Positions 1 to 8,093 of a stretch of DNA of 27,765 nt are shown one piece after another. Under the pieces are notes generated by a model that was not told the DNA's origin, ran no database searches, and worked only from the letters and a program-made list of their open reading frames with translations. Source of the stretch: JBDNBY01 sp039767595 (GTDB lineage: Bacteria > Pseudomonadota > Alphaproteobacteria > Rhodobacterales > Rhodobacteraceae); assembly GCA_039767595.1 (NCBI GenBank), contig JBDNBY010000012.1:1-27765 (forward strand). Direction: 5' to 3'. Each line of letters opens with the position of its first letter. Within the stretch, counting starts at the first letter, position 1. A program made the position numbers and the translations under genes.

Positions 1-2
1 CC

Positions 3-812
3 GCCAGCTTTATCGCCGCCGGCCTTGATCCGCAAAAATCCATTCTTTTCAATCAGTCCCGCGTCTCAGGTCATGCGCAGCTCGGCTGGCTCTTTAACTG
101 CGTGGCACGCATGGGCTGGATGCAGCGCATGACACAGTTCAAGGATAAGGCCGGCAAAAACGCGCAAAACGCCTCATTGGGCCTCTTTGGGTACCCTGCC
201 CTGATGGCCGCCGATATTTTGCTCTATCACGCCACGCATGTCCCCGTGGGCGAGGATCAAAAACAGCACCTTGAACTGACCCGCGACATCGCTGCGAAAT
301 TCAATCACGACTACGGCACAGAGTTCTTCCCTCAGCCCGAGCCGGTGATCGAGGGCGCCGCTACCCGCGTCATGTCGCTGCGCGATGGCACGAAAAAGAT
401 GTCGAAATCCGACCCCTCCGACATGAGCCGCATCAACATGACCGACGATGCCGACACCATCGCCAAGAAAATCCGCAAGGCCAAAACGGACCCAGAGGCC
501 CTGCCCTCCGATCTAGACGGGCTGACCACGCGCCCCGAGGCACGCAACCTCATCAACATCTACGCCGCCCTCTCGGATCAAACTGCTCAGGCGGTCATCA
601 CCGAAATGGGCGGGCTGGAGTTCTCTGCCTTCAAACCCAAGCTCGTCGATCTCGCGGTCGATAAACTCTCGCCCATCGGCACGCGCATGTCCGAATTGAT
701 GCAAGACACCGCCGAAATCGACCGCATCTTGGCCCAAGGGGCCGAGCGCGCCAATGCGATCGCGCAGCCGATCTTGGAAAAAACGCAGCAAATCATGGGC
801 CTGCGCGACTAA
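3..812 (+). CDS. trpS: Tryptophan--tRNA ligase, 3' part
   Basis: This class I aminoacyl-tRNA synthetase charges tRNA-Trp with tryptophan in the cytoplasm. The window opens inside the gene, and the reading frame is open from base 3 to the stop at 810-812, giving about 269 residues of a protein usually near 340. Visible family features are the segment QSRVSGHAQLGWLFNC, the block FGYPALMAADILLYHA with VPVGEDQKQHLELTRDIA after it (typical TrpS core), and the class I signature KMSKS at 396-410. The HIGH-like motif would lie upstream of the window. The ATG at 102 is internal and is not the start. A universal stress protein gene follows about 100 bases downstream on the same strand. Confidence 0.96.
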   Translation, partial: ASFIAAGLDPQKSILFNQSRVSGHAQLGWLFNCVARMGWMQRMTQFKDKAGKNAQNASLGLFGYPALMAADILLYHATHVPVGEDQKQHLELTRDIAAKFNHDYGTEFFPQPEPVIEGAATRVMSLRDGTKKMSKSDPSDMSRINMTDDADTIAKKIRKAKTDPEALPSDLDGLTTRPEARNLINIYAALSDQTAQAVITEMGGLEFSAFKPKLVDLAVDKLSPIGTRMSELMQDTAEIDRILAQGAERANAIAQPILEKTQQIMGLRD

Positions 813-914
813 CCCAAGGCACCCCCACAGCGCCCCATAAAAAAACCCTTGGCGCGGCCCGAAAAACAAGGCATTCTGAAAGCCGTCACAGCGGGGCAAC
901 ATAAAGGGAGCAGG

Positions 915-1370
915 ATGCGCAAATTACTAGTGGTGCTCGACGATAGCCGCGAATGCCTCAACGCCATGCGCTTTGCCGCCATGCGCGCCGAACACACAGG
1001 CAGCACAGTCCTCATTCTCTCGGTCATTCCCCCCGATGAATTCAACCATTGGATCGGGGTCGGCGATATCATGCGCCAAGAGGCCCGCGAACAGATCGAG
1101 GCGCATTTCAACGTCTTTGCCAAATGGATGCGCGACAAACATATGATCGAGCCGACCCTCATGATCCGCGAGGGCAAACCCACGCAAGAGATCCTCGCTC
1201 AGATAGAAGAGGATCCCTCAATCGCCATCCTCGTCCTTGGCGCGGGGTTCGAGAGCCACGGCCCCGGCCCCATCGTGACCGAGCTGTCAAAACAGGCCGG
1301 CACCCTGCCCATTCCCCTAACCATCGTCCCGGGCAATATGTCCAAAGAGCGGCTCATACAAATCGCCTAA
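915..1370 (+). CDS. Universal stress protein (UspA family)
   Basis: A 151-residue cytoplasmic protein of the UspA fold, which usually acts as a dimer and responds to stress or energy state. The N-terminus MRKLLVVLDDSRECLNAMRF is the typical first strand and helix, and IAILVLGAGF is the usual late strand. The canonical ATP-binding pattern G-2x-G-9x-G(S/T) is not obvious in the GAGFESHGPGP segment, so this may be a non-ATP-binding member. The start at 915 was chosen because the family begins there and an AGGGAGCAGG ribosome-binding site sits just before it; the frame stays open upstream to 849, but that extension has no family character. It ends 40 bases from the convergent TPR gene. Confidence 0.88.
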   Translation: MRKLLVVLDDSRECLNAMRFAAMRAEHTGSTVLILSVIPPDEFNHWIGVGDIMRQEAREQIEAHFNVFAKWMRDKHMIEPTLMIREGKPTQEILAQIEEDPSIAILVLGAGFESHGPGPIVTELSKQAGTLPIPLTIVPGNMSKERLIQIA

Positions 1371-1410
1371 GCGCCAAGAATGGGCGCCCCCTAGACGCAG
1401 CAGCGCGCCC

Positions 1411-2367
1411 CTACGCATCCCCCAACGCGGCACGAATGCCGGCCTGCACATTGTGAGCAATATCAATATCCGGATGCCCCGCGGGCAACGCCGCCTCAAA
1501 TATCGCCACAGCCTGATCAATCAACGGCAAAGCGTCCTCATACCGCCCCAGCGTATAATACAGCGCCGCGAGGTTATTAAGGCTCGTCGCAAAAACTGGA
1601 TGCCCCTTGCCCAGCGCCACGCGCTTCACCTCCATCGATTGTTTGTACAGCGGCTCAGCCGCCTCATACCGCCCCTGCGCCTTATATAACCCCGCAAGGT
1701 TATTTAGCGCAGAAGCATACTGGACGCTCTCCTCGCCATGGTCATCTGCTGCCCTGCGCATGCGCAGTTTCTGTAAACCCACCCCTTCTTCATTACGCCC
1801 CAACCGCCCCGCCATCCGTGCATAGAGATCGAGCGCCTCCACCTCTTGCCCCAAGTCATACGCGCGTTTCGCATGGGCATAGGCATCGTGCCACCGGATG
1901 TCGTTTTCGGCAATTTTGGCCTGCAATAACTCAAGCCGAGCGTCGTCTTTATCAATCTCTTCGCGCTCTGCTTCATTCAGTTGCCGGCGCTGTGTGATGT
2001 TGCCTTGCGCAAGCGCAATTAGATCGCCTGCGGCCTTTAAATCACCCTCCTCAATACCCTTCATCGCATTGGTGATATCATCATGTGGAAACTGATTAGA
2101 ATATCGCTGCAGCTCTTGGCGCGCCTCATCCAGCAGCCGCACTGCATCTTCATAAGATTGTTGCAAGTTATCGAGTTTCAATGACACATTGTCATATCTC
2201 AATTGCAAATTTTCGCGCTCAGCGAAATGCGCACGCTCTAAATCCGCGCGAAGCTGTTCTTTTTCCTCTTTCAGCTTTTGTTCGTGATGCTCGACGGTGT
2301 AGCCAGTATTAATCTCTACGCCCTGAGAATCCCGCACAACAATTTTATGCCCATCAACGTTAAACAT
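1411..2367 (-). CDS. Coiled-coil and tetratricopeptide (TPR) repeat protein
   Basis: A 318-residue protein of unknown function. Residues 1-22 form a short strand-like leader containing I-V-V-R-D-S-Q-G-V-E-I (9-19). Residues 25-90 are strongly charged and heptad-like, probably a coiled coil. Residues about 97-207 look helical and TPR-like. Two clear kinesin-light-chain-type 42-residue repeats follow (about 214-257 and 258-299), each with an NNLA.LY core, a GRYE turn and a GHP end, and then a truncated third copy. There is no signal peptide or enzyme motif. Its start overlaps the end of the upstream small membrane-protein gene by 8 bases, so the two are almost certainly cotranslated. Both read against the flanking housekeeping genes. 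TPRs of this type usually mediate protein-protein contacts; the partner is unknown. Confidence 0.85.
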   Translation of the reverse strand: MFNVDGHKIVVRDSQGVEINTGYTVEHHEQKLKEEKEQLRADLERAHFAERENLQLRYDNVSLKLDNLQQSYEDAVRLLDEARQELQRYSNQFPHDDITNAMKGIEEGDLKAAGDLIALAQGNITQRRQLNEAEREEIDKDDARLELLQAKIAENDIRWHDAYAHAKRAYDLGQEVEALDLYARMAGRLGRNEEGVGLQKLRMRRAADDHGEESVQYASALNNLAGLYKAQGRYEAAEPLYKQSMEVKRVALGKGHPVFATSLNNLAALYYTLGRYEDALPLIDQAVAIFEAALPAGHPDIDIAHNVQAGIRAALGDA

Positions 2368-2566
2368 CGATATTCACATTTTTGGATTTTTTCACTTTGA
2401 TGTGCGCATCTTGTTCAGTCTTTGACTGATTGCGTATGCGAACATCCTCTGATTTTTTCACTTTAATCTGATTACGCTTTGTCCTCCACCAGAGCCCAAT
2501 CACGCCAAAAGTAACAGAGACACCAATGCCCAAAAGGCTAAGCCAATTTTCATTCAACCATACCAT
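2360..2566 (-). CDS. Small single-pass membrane protein with a tandem motif
   Basis: A 68-residue hypothetical protein. A hydrophobic helix spans about residues 9-27 (LSLLGIGVSVTFGVIGLWW) and is followed by a basic stretch RTKR, so by the positive-inside rule the C-terminal half should face the cytoplasm. That half carries two copies of I-K-V-K-K-S-x-x-V-x-I (residues 34-44 and 56-66), exactly 22 residues apart. The downstream TPR protein carries a related copy at its N-terminus. The start at 2566 is supported by an AAGGGA site 9 bases upstream; the open frame reaching 2986 has no family character and runs antisense to nfuA. The coding end overlaps the TPR gene start. Its likely job is to anchor that protein to the membrane, which is inference. 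Confidence 0.7.
   Translation of the reverse strand: MVWLNENWLSLLGIGVSVTFGVIGLWWRTKRNQIKVKKSEDVRIRNQSKTEQDAHIKVKKSKNVNIDV
2369..2467 (-). repeat. In-frame tandem repeat in the small membrane-protein gene
   Basis: The 14-base string gattttttcacttt occurs at 2385-2398 and 2451-2464. The period is 66 bases, or 22 codons. Each copy encodes an I-K-V-K-K-S-x-x-V-x-I segment. The copies keep the same frame and are identical over the K-V-K-K-S core, which suggests a fairly recent internal duplication. Confidence 0.75.
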
Positions 2567-2738
2567 ACAATAAATTCCCTTATTTAACGTAATGGTAATA
2601 AATATATGAGACAATGCAAGCATAAGACGACTCAGAAAAAGGAAACCCATATGACATTTTACCCAAGGCGGAATTGACTTCGCCCGCGTCACCTCCCATA
2701 TCTGATGTACCGAATTTTCTCGGATGCGGAGGCCACCC

Positions 2739-3302
2739 ATGTTTATCCAGACGGAATCGACACCTAATCCAGCGACATTGAAATTCCTGCCCGGACAAAC
2801 TGTCCTTGAAATGGGCACTGCGGATTTCCCCTCCACCGAAGCCGCCGCCGCCTCTCCTCTTGCGCAGCGGATCTTTGATATCCAAGGGGTCAGCGGTGTG
2901 TTCTTGGGCAATGATTTTGTCTCCGTCACCAAATCCGACGACAGCGAATGGGACCATATCAAACCCGGCATTTTGGGCGCGATCATGACCCATTACCAAT
3001 CCGGCGCCCCCGTCATGAACGAAGACGGCCAAGCCGCCGGCGGACACGCAGACCACAGCGGCGAAGACAGTGAGATTGTGACGCAGATCAAAGAATTGCT
3101 CGACACCCGCGTGCGTCCAGCCGTAGCCCAAGATGGCGGTGACATCACATTCCACGGATTTGAACGCGGGGTTGTCTATTTGCAAATGCAAGGCGCCTGC
3201 GCCGGATGCCCCAGCTCGACGATGACGCTCAAAATGGGAATTGAAAACCTGCTGCGCCATTTCATCCCCGAAGTGACCGAAGTGCGCCCTGTCGGCCTTT
3301 GA
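2739..3302 (+). CDS. nfuA: Fe-S cluster carrier protein NfuA/NifU-like
   Basis: A 187-residue cytoplasmic Fe-S carrier that delivers [4Fe-4S] clusters to target enzymes. The N-terminal Nfu domain starts MFIQTESTPNPATLKFLPG (residues 1-19). The C-terminal NifU-type domain (about 110-187) has the cluster-binding C-x-x-C at Cys154 and Cys157 in GACAGCPSS. The start at 2739 fits the family and has a GGAGG site about 6 bases upstream; the frame is open from 2724. It is followed 6 bases later by tsaB and probably forms an operon with tsaB and rimI. Possible clients nearby include SdhB, but that link is only inferred. Confidence 0.93.
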   Translation: MFIQTESTPNPATLKFLPGQTVLEMGTADFPSTEAAAASPLAQRIFDIQGVSGVFLGNDFVSVTKSDDSEWDHIKPGILGAIMTHYQSGAPVMNEDGQAAGGHADHSGEDSEIVTQIKELLDTRVRPAVAQDGGDITFHGFERGVVYLQMQGACAGCPSSTMTLKMGIENLLRHFIPEVTEVRPVGL

Positions 3303-3308
3303 TCACCG

Positions 3309-3923
3309 ATGATCCTCGCCTTTGACACTCACGGCCCCCATCTCTCTGTGGCCCTGTGGCAAGACGGATCCATCATCGCCGATCATTTCGACCTCATGGC
3401 CCGCGGCCAAGCCGAGCATTTGTTTCACGCTATTGACACGGCGCTCTCATCGGCCGGCGCGGACTACGCGGACCTCACAGCCCTCGCCGTTGGGATTGGT
3501 CCTGGAAACTTCACTGGATTGCGCATGAGCGTCGCCGCCGCCCGCGGCCTCAGCCTCTCTCTCGATCTGCCATGCCGCGGTGTGTCCAGCTTTGACGCTC
3601 TGCGCGCTCTGTCCCCAGAGGCCCGCGCCGTCGTCGCCGGCCCCAAAGGACACGTCTATATCGAGCAAGAGGGTCAAGCCCAACTGATGACCGAGGCCGA
3701 CGCCCTAACACATTTGGACGATCACATCATAGCTGCCCCGCCCGAAGTCTTACCGACATGGACACAGCGCGCCGCACGCCCTGCACACCCCGCCATTGGC
3801 ATTGCGCATGTGGCTGGCCAAGACATGGGCGTCACTCTCACCGCCGCCGCGCCATCCCCGCTCTATGTCAAAGCGCCAGATGCCGCCCCGCCCAAAATCA
3901 CGGCCCCGACGATTATCGAATGA
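3309..3923 (+). CDS. tsaB: tRNA threonylcarbamoyladenosine biosynthesis protein TsaB
   Basis: A 204-residue protein of the ASKHA (Kae1/TsaD-like) fold. TsaB works with TsaD and TsaE to install the t6A modification at position 37 of ANN-decoding tRNAs. The N-terminus MILAFDTHGPHLSVAL matches the family, and the signature GPGNFTGLRM lies around residues 63-73. The length is normal for a short TsaB. The stop overlaps the start of the downstream rimI in an ATGA junction (3920-3923), a common tsaB-rimI coupling in proteobacteria. It starts 6 bases after nfuA. Confidence 0.93.
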   Translation: MILAFDTHGPHLSVALWQDGSIIADHFDLMARGQAEHLFHAIDTALSSAGADYADLTALAVGIGPGNFTGLRMSVAAARGLSLSLDLPCRGVSSFDALRALSPEARAVVAGPKGHVYIEQEGQAQLMTEADALTHLDDHIIAAPPEVLPTWTQRAARPAHPAIGIAHVAGQDMGVTLTAAAPSPLYVKAPDAAPPKITAPTIIE

Positions 3924-4351
3924 CCGCACGGCCCAGCATGACATTCGACGAGATGGCCGCCCTGCATGCCCGCGCCTTCCCACCAGACCGCGCATGGAGC
4001 GCCGCTGACCTCGAGCAGTTGAGCGCCCCACCGTATGGGCACGTCATCACCCACTCGGATGCAGGCTTTTTGATCGCGCGACTTATGTTTGACGAGGCCG
4101 AACTATTGACCATTTGCACCGATCCCGCACAGCAGCGCCGCGGCATCGCGAGATCGATTTTGGCGCAGCTTTATGCCACCTGCGCCGCCCAAACCGTGGC
4201 TCGCATATTCTTGGAAGTTGGGCGCACCAACGTCTCTGCGGTCGGTCTGTACACCGCCGAAGGTTTTGAAAAAATCAGTGAGCGACGCGCGTACTACACC
4301 TCCGCGTCAGGGCACCGGGACGATGCGTTGATTTTATGTAAATCGCTTTAA
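3920..4351 (+). CDS. rimI: Ribosomal-protein-alanine N-acetyltransferase-like GNAT protein
   Basis: A 143-residue GNAT-fold acetyltransferase. The acetyl-CoA pyrophosphate-binding loop is seen in DPAQQRRGIARSILAQL, and the late motif SAVGLYTAEGFEKISERRAYY is typical of RimI, which acetylates the N-terminal alanine of ribosomal protein S18. The start at 3920 forms an ATGA overlap with tsaB, which favours it over the longer open frame from 3758. RimI specificity rests on family resemblance and gene position; another N-terminal acetyltransferase activity is possible. Confidence 0.85.
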   Translation: MTARPSMTFDEMAALHARAFPPDRAWSAADLEQLSAPPYGHVITHSDAGFLIARLMFDEAELLTICTDPAQQRRGIARSILAQLYATCAAQTVARIFLEVGRTNVSAVGLYTAEGFEKISERRAYYTSASGHRDDALILCKSL

Positions 4352-4382
4352 GTTTACGGCACGTTCATCTTTTGATTCTATG

Positions 4383-4411
4383 TTGACGTTATCCTGCCAA
4401 AGGCGTTTACT
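4383..4411 (+). promoter_or_regulatory. Candidate sigma-70 promoter for the nucleoside ABC operon
   Basis: TTGACG at 4383-4388 matches five of six -35 positions. A 17-base spacer leads to TTTACT at 4406-4411, which matches four of six -10 positions. It lies about 50 bases ahead of the binding-protein start codon and just before a GC-rich hairpin. No transcript evidence is available. Confidence 0.45.
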
Positions 4412-4424
4412 AATACGGTCACTT

Positions 4425-4444
4425 GGCGGGGACTCCACCCCGCC
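4425..4444 (+). promoter_or_regulatory. Leader hairpin upstream of the BMP-family gene
   Basis: A perfect 7-base stem, GGCGGGG (4425-4431) with CCCCGCC (4438-4444), closes a 6-base loop. It ends only 6 bases before the GGAGGA ribosome-binding site at 4451-4456. There is no T-tract, so it is not an obvious terminator. It may stabilise the leader or affect translation of the first gene. Confidence 0.5.
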
Positions 4445-4462
4445 GCATTGGGAGGAAATCAC

Positions 4463-5452
4463 ATGACGTTTGTAACACGAATTCTTGGCGCCGCCTCTGC
4501 CTTGGCCCTAAGTGTTGGCATTGCCGCCGCTGAGCCCGCGATGATCTTTGATCTTGGCGGGAAATTTGACAAATCTTTCAACGAAATGGCGCACACGGGC
4601 GCATCAAAATGGGCCACCGATACCGGCGGCACATACAAAGAGATCGAACTATCGTCCGCCGCACAGCGCGAACAAGCCTTGCGCCGGTTTGCTGAAATGG
4701 GCGCCAATCCAATCGTCATGGCCGGATTTGCATTTGGCGAACCACTGGGCCAAGTCGCCGCGGATTATCCAGACACGAAATTTGTCATCATCGATATGGT
4801 GGTTGACGCGCCAAATGTCCGTTCTGTCGTCTTTAACGAACACGAGGGATCCTACCTTGTTGGTATGATGGCCGCACAGGCGTCGAAATCTGGCACAGTC
4901 GGATTTATCGGCGGCATGGATGTGCCCCTCATTCGCAAATTTGCCTGCGGCTATGTCCAAGGTGTCAAAGCCACGAACGCAGATGCAACTGTCATTCAAA
5001 ACATGACCGGCACGACCCCATCGGCATGGAACGACCCTGTAAAGGGCTCTGAGCTCACGCGTGCGCAAATCGCGGATGGTGCGGATGTCATCTATGCGGC
5101 CGCGGGCGGCACAGGTGTTGGCGTTCTGCAAACTGCCGCAGATGAGGGCATCTTGTCGATTGGTGTGGATAGCAACCAAAACTACCTCCATTCTGGCAAA
5201 GTTCTAACGTCTATGGTCAAACGCGTTGATAACGCCGTTTACGAGGCGTTTGAGGCAGGGACCGACGTTGAAACAGGCATCATTGTCATGGGCTTGGCCA
5301 ATGGCGGTGTAGGCTATGCGATGGATGAGCATAACGCCGCACTCGTGAGCGCCGACATGCAAGCGTCTGTTGATGCCGCCATGGCAAGCATCTCGGACGG
5401 TTCACTGAGCGTGCATGACTACATGAGCGACGACAGCTGCCCCGTCGAATAA
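4463..5452 (+). CDS. BMP-family nucleoside-type ABC transporter substrate-binding protein
   Basis: A 329-residue periplasmic binding protein of the BMP/PnrA (Med) family; members bind purine nucleosides. A Sec signal peptide (MTFVTRILGAASALALSVG, then a likely AAA cleavage site near residue 23) has no lipobox cysteine, so the mature protein should be soluble in the periplasm. Family features are FDLGGKFDKSFNEMAHTG near the mature N-terminus, the NEHEGSYLVGMMAA block, and VGFIGGMDVPLIRKF. The start at 4463 has a strong GGAGGA site 6 bases upstream. The ATPase gene follows 10 bases after the stop. The substrate is inferred from the family; a nucleoside phosphorylase gene (deoD) lies in the same window. 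Confidence 0.9.
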   Translation: MTFVTRILGAASALALSVGIAAAEPAMIFDLGGKFDKSFNEMAHTGASKWATDTGGTYKEIELSSAAQREQALRRFAEMGANPIVMAGFAFGEPLGQVAADYPDTKFVIIDMVVDAPNVRSVVFNEHEGSYLVGMMAAQASKSGTVGFIGGMDVPLIRKFACGYVQGVKATNADATVIQNMTGTTPSAWNDPVKGSELTRAQIADGADVIYAAAGGTGVGVLQTAADEGILSIGVDSNQNYLHSGKVLTSMVKRVDNAVYEAFEAGTDVETGIIVMGLANGGVGYAMDEHNAALVSADMQASVDAAMASISDGSLSVHDYMSDDSCPVE

Positions 5453-5462
5453 GGGCCGCGAC

Positions 5463-7001
5463 ATGTCATCCCCTGCCCCAGCGATTGAGCTGCGCCACAT
5501 ATCAAAATCCTTTGGTCCAGTTCGGGCCAATCAGGATATCTCATTGTCCGTAAGACCGGGAACACTTCACGGGATTATTGGCGAGAACGGCGCAGGCAAA
5601 TCGACCTTGATGTCGATCCTGTTTGGATATTACCAAGCGGATCACGGAGAGATCTGGGTGCATGGGAGCCGCCGAAATATCACCGATCCCCAAGGCGCGA
5701 TTGCCGCGGGGATCGGAATGGTCTTTCAACATTTCAAATTGGTTGAAAACTTTACAGTTTTGGAAAACATTATGCTCGGCGCAGAGGGCGGCTTTGATCT
5801 GAGCCGGGCCCGCGGCGCCGCGCGTGAAAAATTGCGCGCCTTGTCCCGCGAATACGAACTCGACACAGACCCCGACGCCCTCATCGAAGATATCAGTGTC
5901 GGCGCGCGTCAACGTGTGGAAATTCTCAAGGCGCTCTATCGAAATTCAGATATCCTCATTCTCGATGAGCCGACGGGCGTGTTGACACCTGCGGAGGCCG
6001 ATCAACTCTTTCGCATTTTAAAGAACCTAGCCGATGCAGGGAAAACGGTCATCCTAATCACGCATAAACTGCGCGAAATTCTCACATATACCGACACGGT
6101 CAGCGTTATTCGACGCGGCCAAATGGTGGCCCACCGTGAAACGGCGGACACCTCGGCCGAGGAGCTCGCCGAGTTGATGGTCGGTCGGCGCGTTGTCCTC
6201 AAAGTGGACAAAACGCCCGCACAACCCGGTGATGTGGTACTGCGGGCGCAAAACCTATCGTGTCACGCAGGGGATGGCAGCTTGCGCCTCAAGAACGTGA
6301 GCTTTGACATCCGTGCCGGTGAAATCTTGGGCATTGCCGGTGTTGCGGGAAATGGGCAGTCTGAATTGTTGCATCTGCTGGGCGGCATGCACCATGGAAC
6401 GGGCGACTTGCAGCTCAATGGCCGCCCCTTGCCTGTGACGGGACGCGCTGCGAATGGGCGCACTCGCCGTGATGCTGGTGTGGCCCATGTCCCCGAAGAT
6501 CGCCATCACGAGGGCCTCATCCTCAATTACATGGGATGGGAAAATGCGCCCTTTGGCTATCATCACCGGCCTGAGTTTTCGGGTCCGTTGTCCCTGCGCC
6601 GGCACAATATGATTGATGATGCGTCACAGAAATTTAATACATTCGATGTGCGCCCGAATACAACCACCCTAGAGGCGCAAAACTTCAGTGGCGGCAATCA
6701 GCAAAAGATCGTCTTGGCGCGCGAAATTCAAAGCAATCCAGACGTGCTCTTGGTGGGGCAGCCCACCCGCGGGGTCGATGTGGGTGCGATTGAATTTATC
6801 TATGACGAATTGATTAAGCTGCGCGATTCCGGCAAGGCGATTTTGCTCGTGTCTGTTGAGCTCGATGAAATTTTTGCCCTCTCCGATCGGATCATCGTCA
6901 TGTGCGACGGTGAAATCGTCGGCGAGCGGCTCCCAGCGCAGACAAATGAAAACGAGCTGGGCCTGATGATGGCCGGCCTGCGCACGGGAGAGGCAGCATG
7001 A
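5463..7001 (+). CDS. ABC transporter ATP-binding protein (double-domain, nucleoside/sugar type)
   Basis: A 512-residue cytoplasmic ATPase with two fused ABC domains, of the NupA/RbsA-like class. Domain 1 has Walker A GENGAGKST (residues 40-48), Q-loop near Gln89 in MVFQHF, a signature reading SVGARQ (145-150) and Walker B ILILDEPTG (164-172). Domain 2 has a non-canonical Walker A region, GVAGNGQSE, where the Lys and Ser/Thr are missing, with an intact signature FSGGNQQK and the variant VLLVGQPTRGVD in place of a Walker B Asp-Glu pair. This asymmetry is usual for the family, so one composite site should do most hydrolysis. The stop overlaps the next start in ATGA (6998-7001). Confidence 0.93.
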   Translation: MSSPAPAIELRHISKSFGPVRANQDISLSVRPGTLHGIIGENGAGKSTLMSILFGYYQADHGEIWVHGSRRNITDPQGAIAAGIGMVFQHFKLVENFTVLENIMLGAEGGFDLSRARGAAREKLRALSREYELDTDPDALIEDISVGARQRVEILKALYRNSDILILDEPTGVLTPAEADQLFRILKNLADAGKTVILITHKLREILTYTDTVSVIRRGQMVAHRETADTSAEELAELMVGRRVVLKVDKTPAQPGDVVLRAQNLSCHAGDGSLRLKNVSFDIRAGEILGIAGVAGNGQSELLHLLGGMHHGTGDLQLNGRPLPVTGRAANGRTRRDAGVAHVPEDRHHEGLILNYMGWENAPFGYHHRPEFSGPLSLRRHNMIDDASQKFNTFDVRPNTTTLEAQNFSGGNQQKIVLAREIQSNPDVLLVGQPTRGVDVGAIEFIYDELIKLRDSGKAILLVSVELDEIFALSDRIIVMCDGEIVGERLPAQTNENELGLMMAGLRTGEAA

Positions 7002-8089
7002 CATCCATTCCAAAGTGGGTCGATGTTGTCATCGTGCCGATTGTCTCTTTGCTATTGGCTGCGGCAATTTCCGCCCTCGTCATGCTGGCGATCGGGGAAA
7101 ACCCTTGGACGGCGCTCAAACTCATGATCACGGGGGCGCTCGGTTCCTCCTATGGGTGGGGGTACACGCTTTATTATACAACTAATTTTATCTTTACCGG
7201 TTTGGCCGTCGCCATTGCCTTTCATGCACGCATTTTCAACATCGGCGGCGAGGGTCAGGCGGCGCTGGGCGGATTGGGCCTGACACTTTTTGTGCTCAAC
7301 GTGTCTTTGCCGCATTGGTCGCTCTATCTCCTTGTGGGGATGTTGGGCTCGGCGCTTTTTGGGGCGGCGTGGGCGTATGTCCCCGCGATCCTACAGGCCA
7401 AGCGCGGATCGCATGTTGTCATTACAACGATCATGTTCAATTTCATCGCCGCCGCCGTTCTCAATATGCTCTTAGTCGGCGCCCTCAAACCCCAAGGCGC
7501 GATGGAGCCGTCATCGGCCAAATTTGCGCCCACGGCCCATCTTCCCACACTCCATGAGATCCTTGCGCCGCTGGGCATTGCCTTTTCCAAATCGGGGCCG
7601 GCGAACATCTCTCTCTTTGTGGCCCTCATCGCAGCACTGGCCGTGTGGTATCTGATTTGGCGCACGCGCTTGGGTTATGAAATGCGGGCCTTTGGCCACT
7701 CCGAAGCCGCCGCGCTTTATGCCGGTATTTCGCCGACAAAGATTATCGTGGTCACGATGCTAATATCTGGCGGGCTTGCCGGAATGATGGCGCTAAACAC
7801 CACAATGGGCGAGGCGGAGCGACTGCTCCAAGACTTTACCGAAGGCGCGGGCTTCATCGGCATCGCAGTCGCCTTGATGGGCCGGTCTCATCCCATTGGG
7901 GTCGTATTGGCCGCTCTTTTATTTGGATTTTTATATCAAGGGGGCGCCGAATTGGCGATGTGGACCTCAGTTCCGCGCGAAATGATCCTTGTGATCCAAG
8001 CGCTCGTGATCCTATTCACCGGCGCCTTGGACAACATGGTGCGCATGCCGATTATTGCCCTCTTGGGCCGCTTGAGAAAAGAGGCGTAA
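6998..8089 (+). CDS. Nucleoside-type ABC transporter permease 1
   Basis: A 363-residue inner-membrane permease of the BPD_transp_2 family, like NupP. It has many hydrophobic segments, beginning with VVIVPIVSLLLAAAISALVM. The characteristic segment NIGGEGQAALGGLG lies near residues 80-93, and the cytoplasmic coupling region around YEMRAFGHSEAAALYAGIS is typical. It is translationally coupled to the ATPase (4-base overlap) and separated by 4 bases from the second permease, with which it should form the membrane channel. Confidence 0.92.
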   Translation: MTSIPKWVDVVIVPIVSLLLAAAISALVMLAIGENPWTALKLMITGALGSSYGWGYTLYYTTNFIFTGLAVAIAFHARIFNIGGEGQAALGGLGLTLFVLNVSLPHWSLYLLVGMLGSALFGAAWAYVPAILQAKRGSHVVITTIMFNFIAAAVLNMLLVGALKPQGAMEPSSAKFAPTAHLPTLHEILAPLGIAFSKSGPANISLFVALIAALAVWYLIWRTRLGYEMRAFGHSEAAALYAGISPTKIIVVTMLISGGLAGMMALNTTMGEAERLLQDFTEGAGFIGIAVALMGRSHPIGVVLAALLFGFLYQGGAELAMWTSVPREMILVIQALVILFTGALDNMVRMPIIALLGRLRKEA

Positions 8090-8093
8090 GATC

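Noticed and set aside
2567..2986. Upstream extension of the small membrane-protein frame on the minus strand, 208 codons in all.
   Set aside because: It runs antisense to nfuA, has no family character, and the internal ATG at 2566 has a good ribosome-binding site and begins the natural protein.
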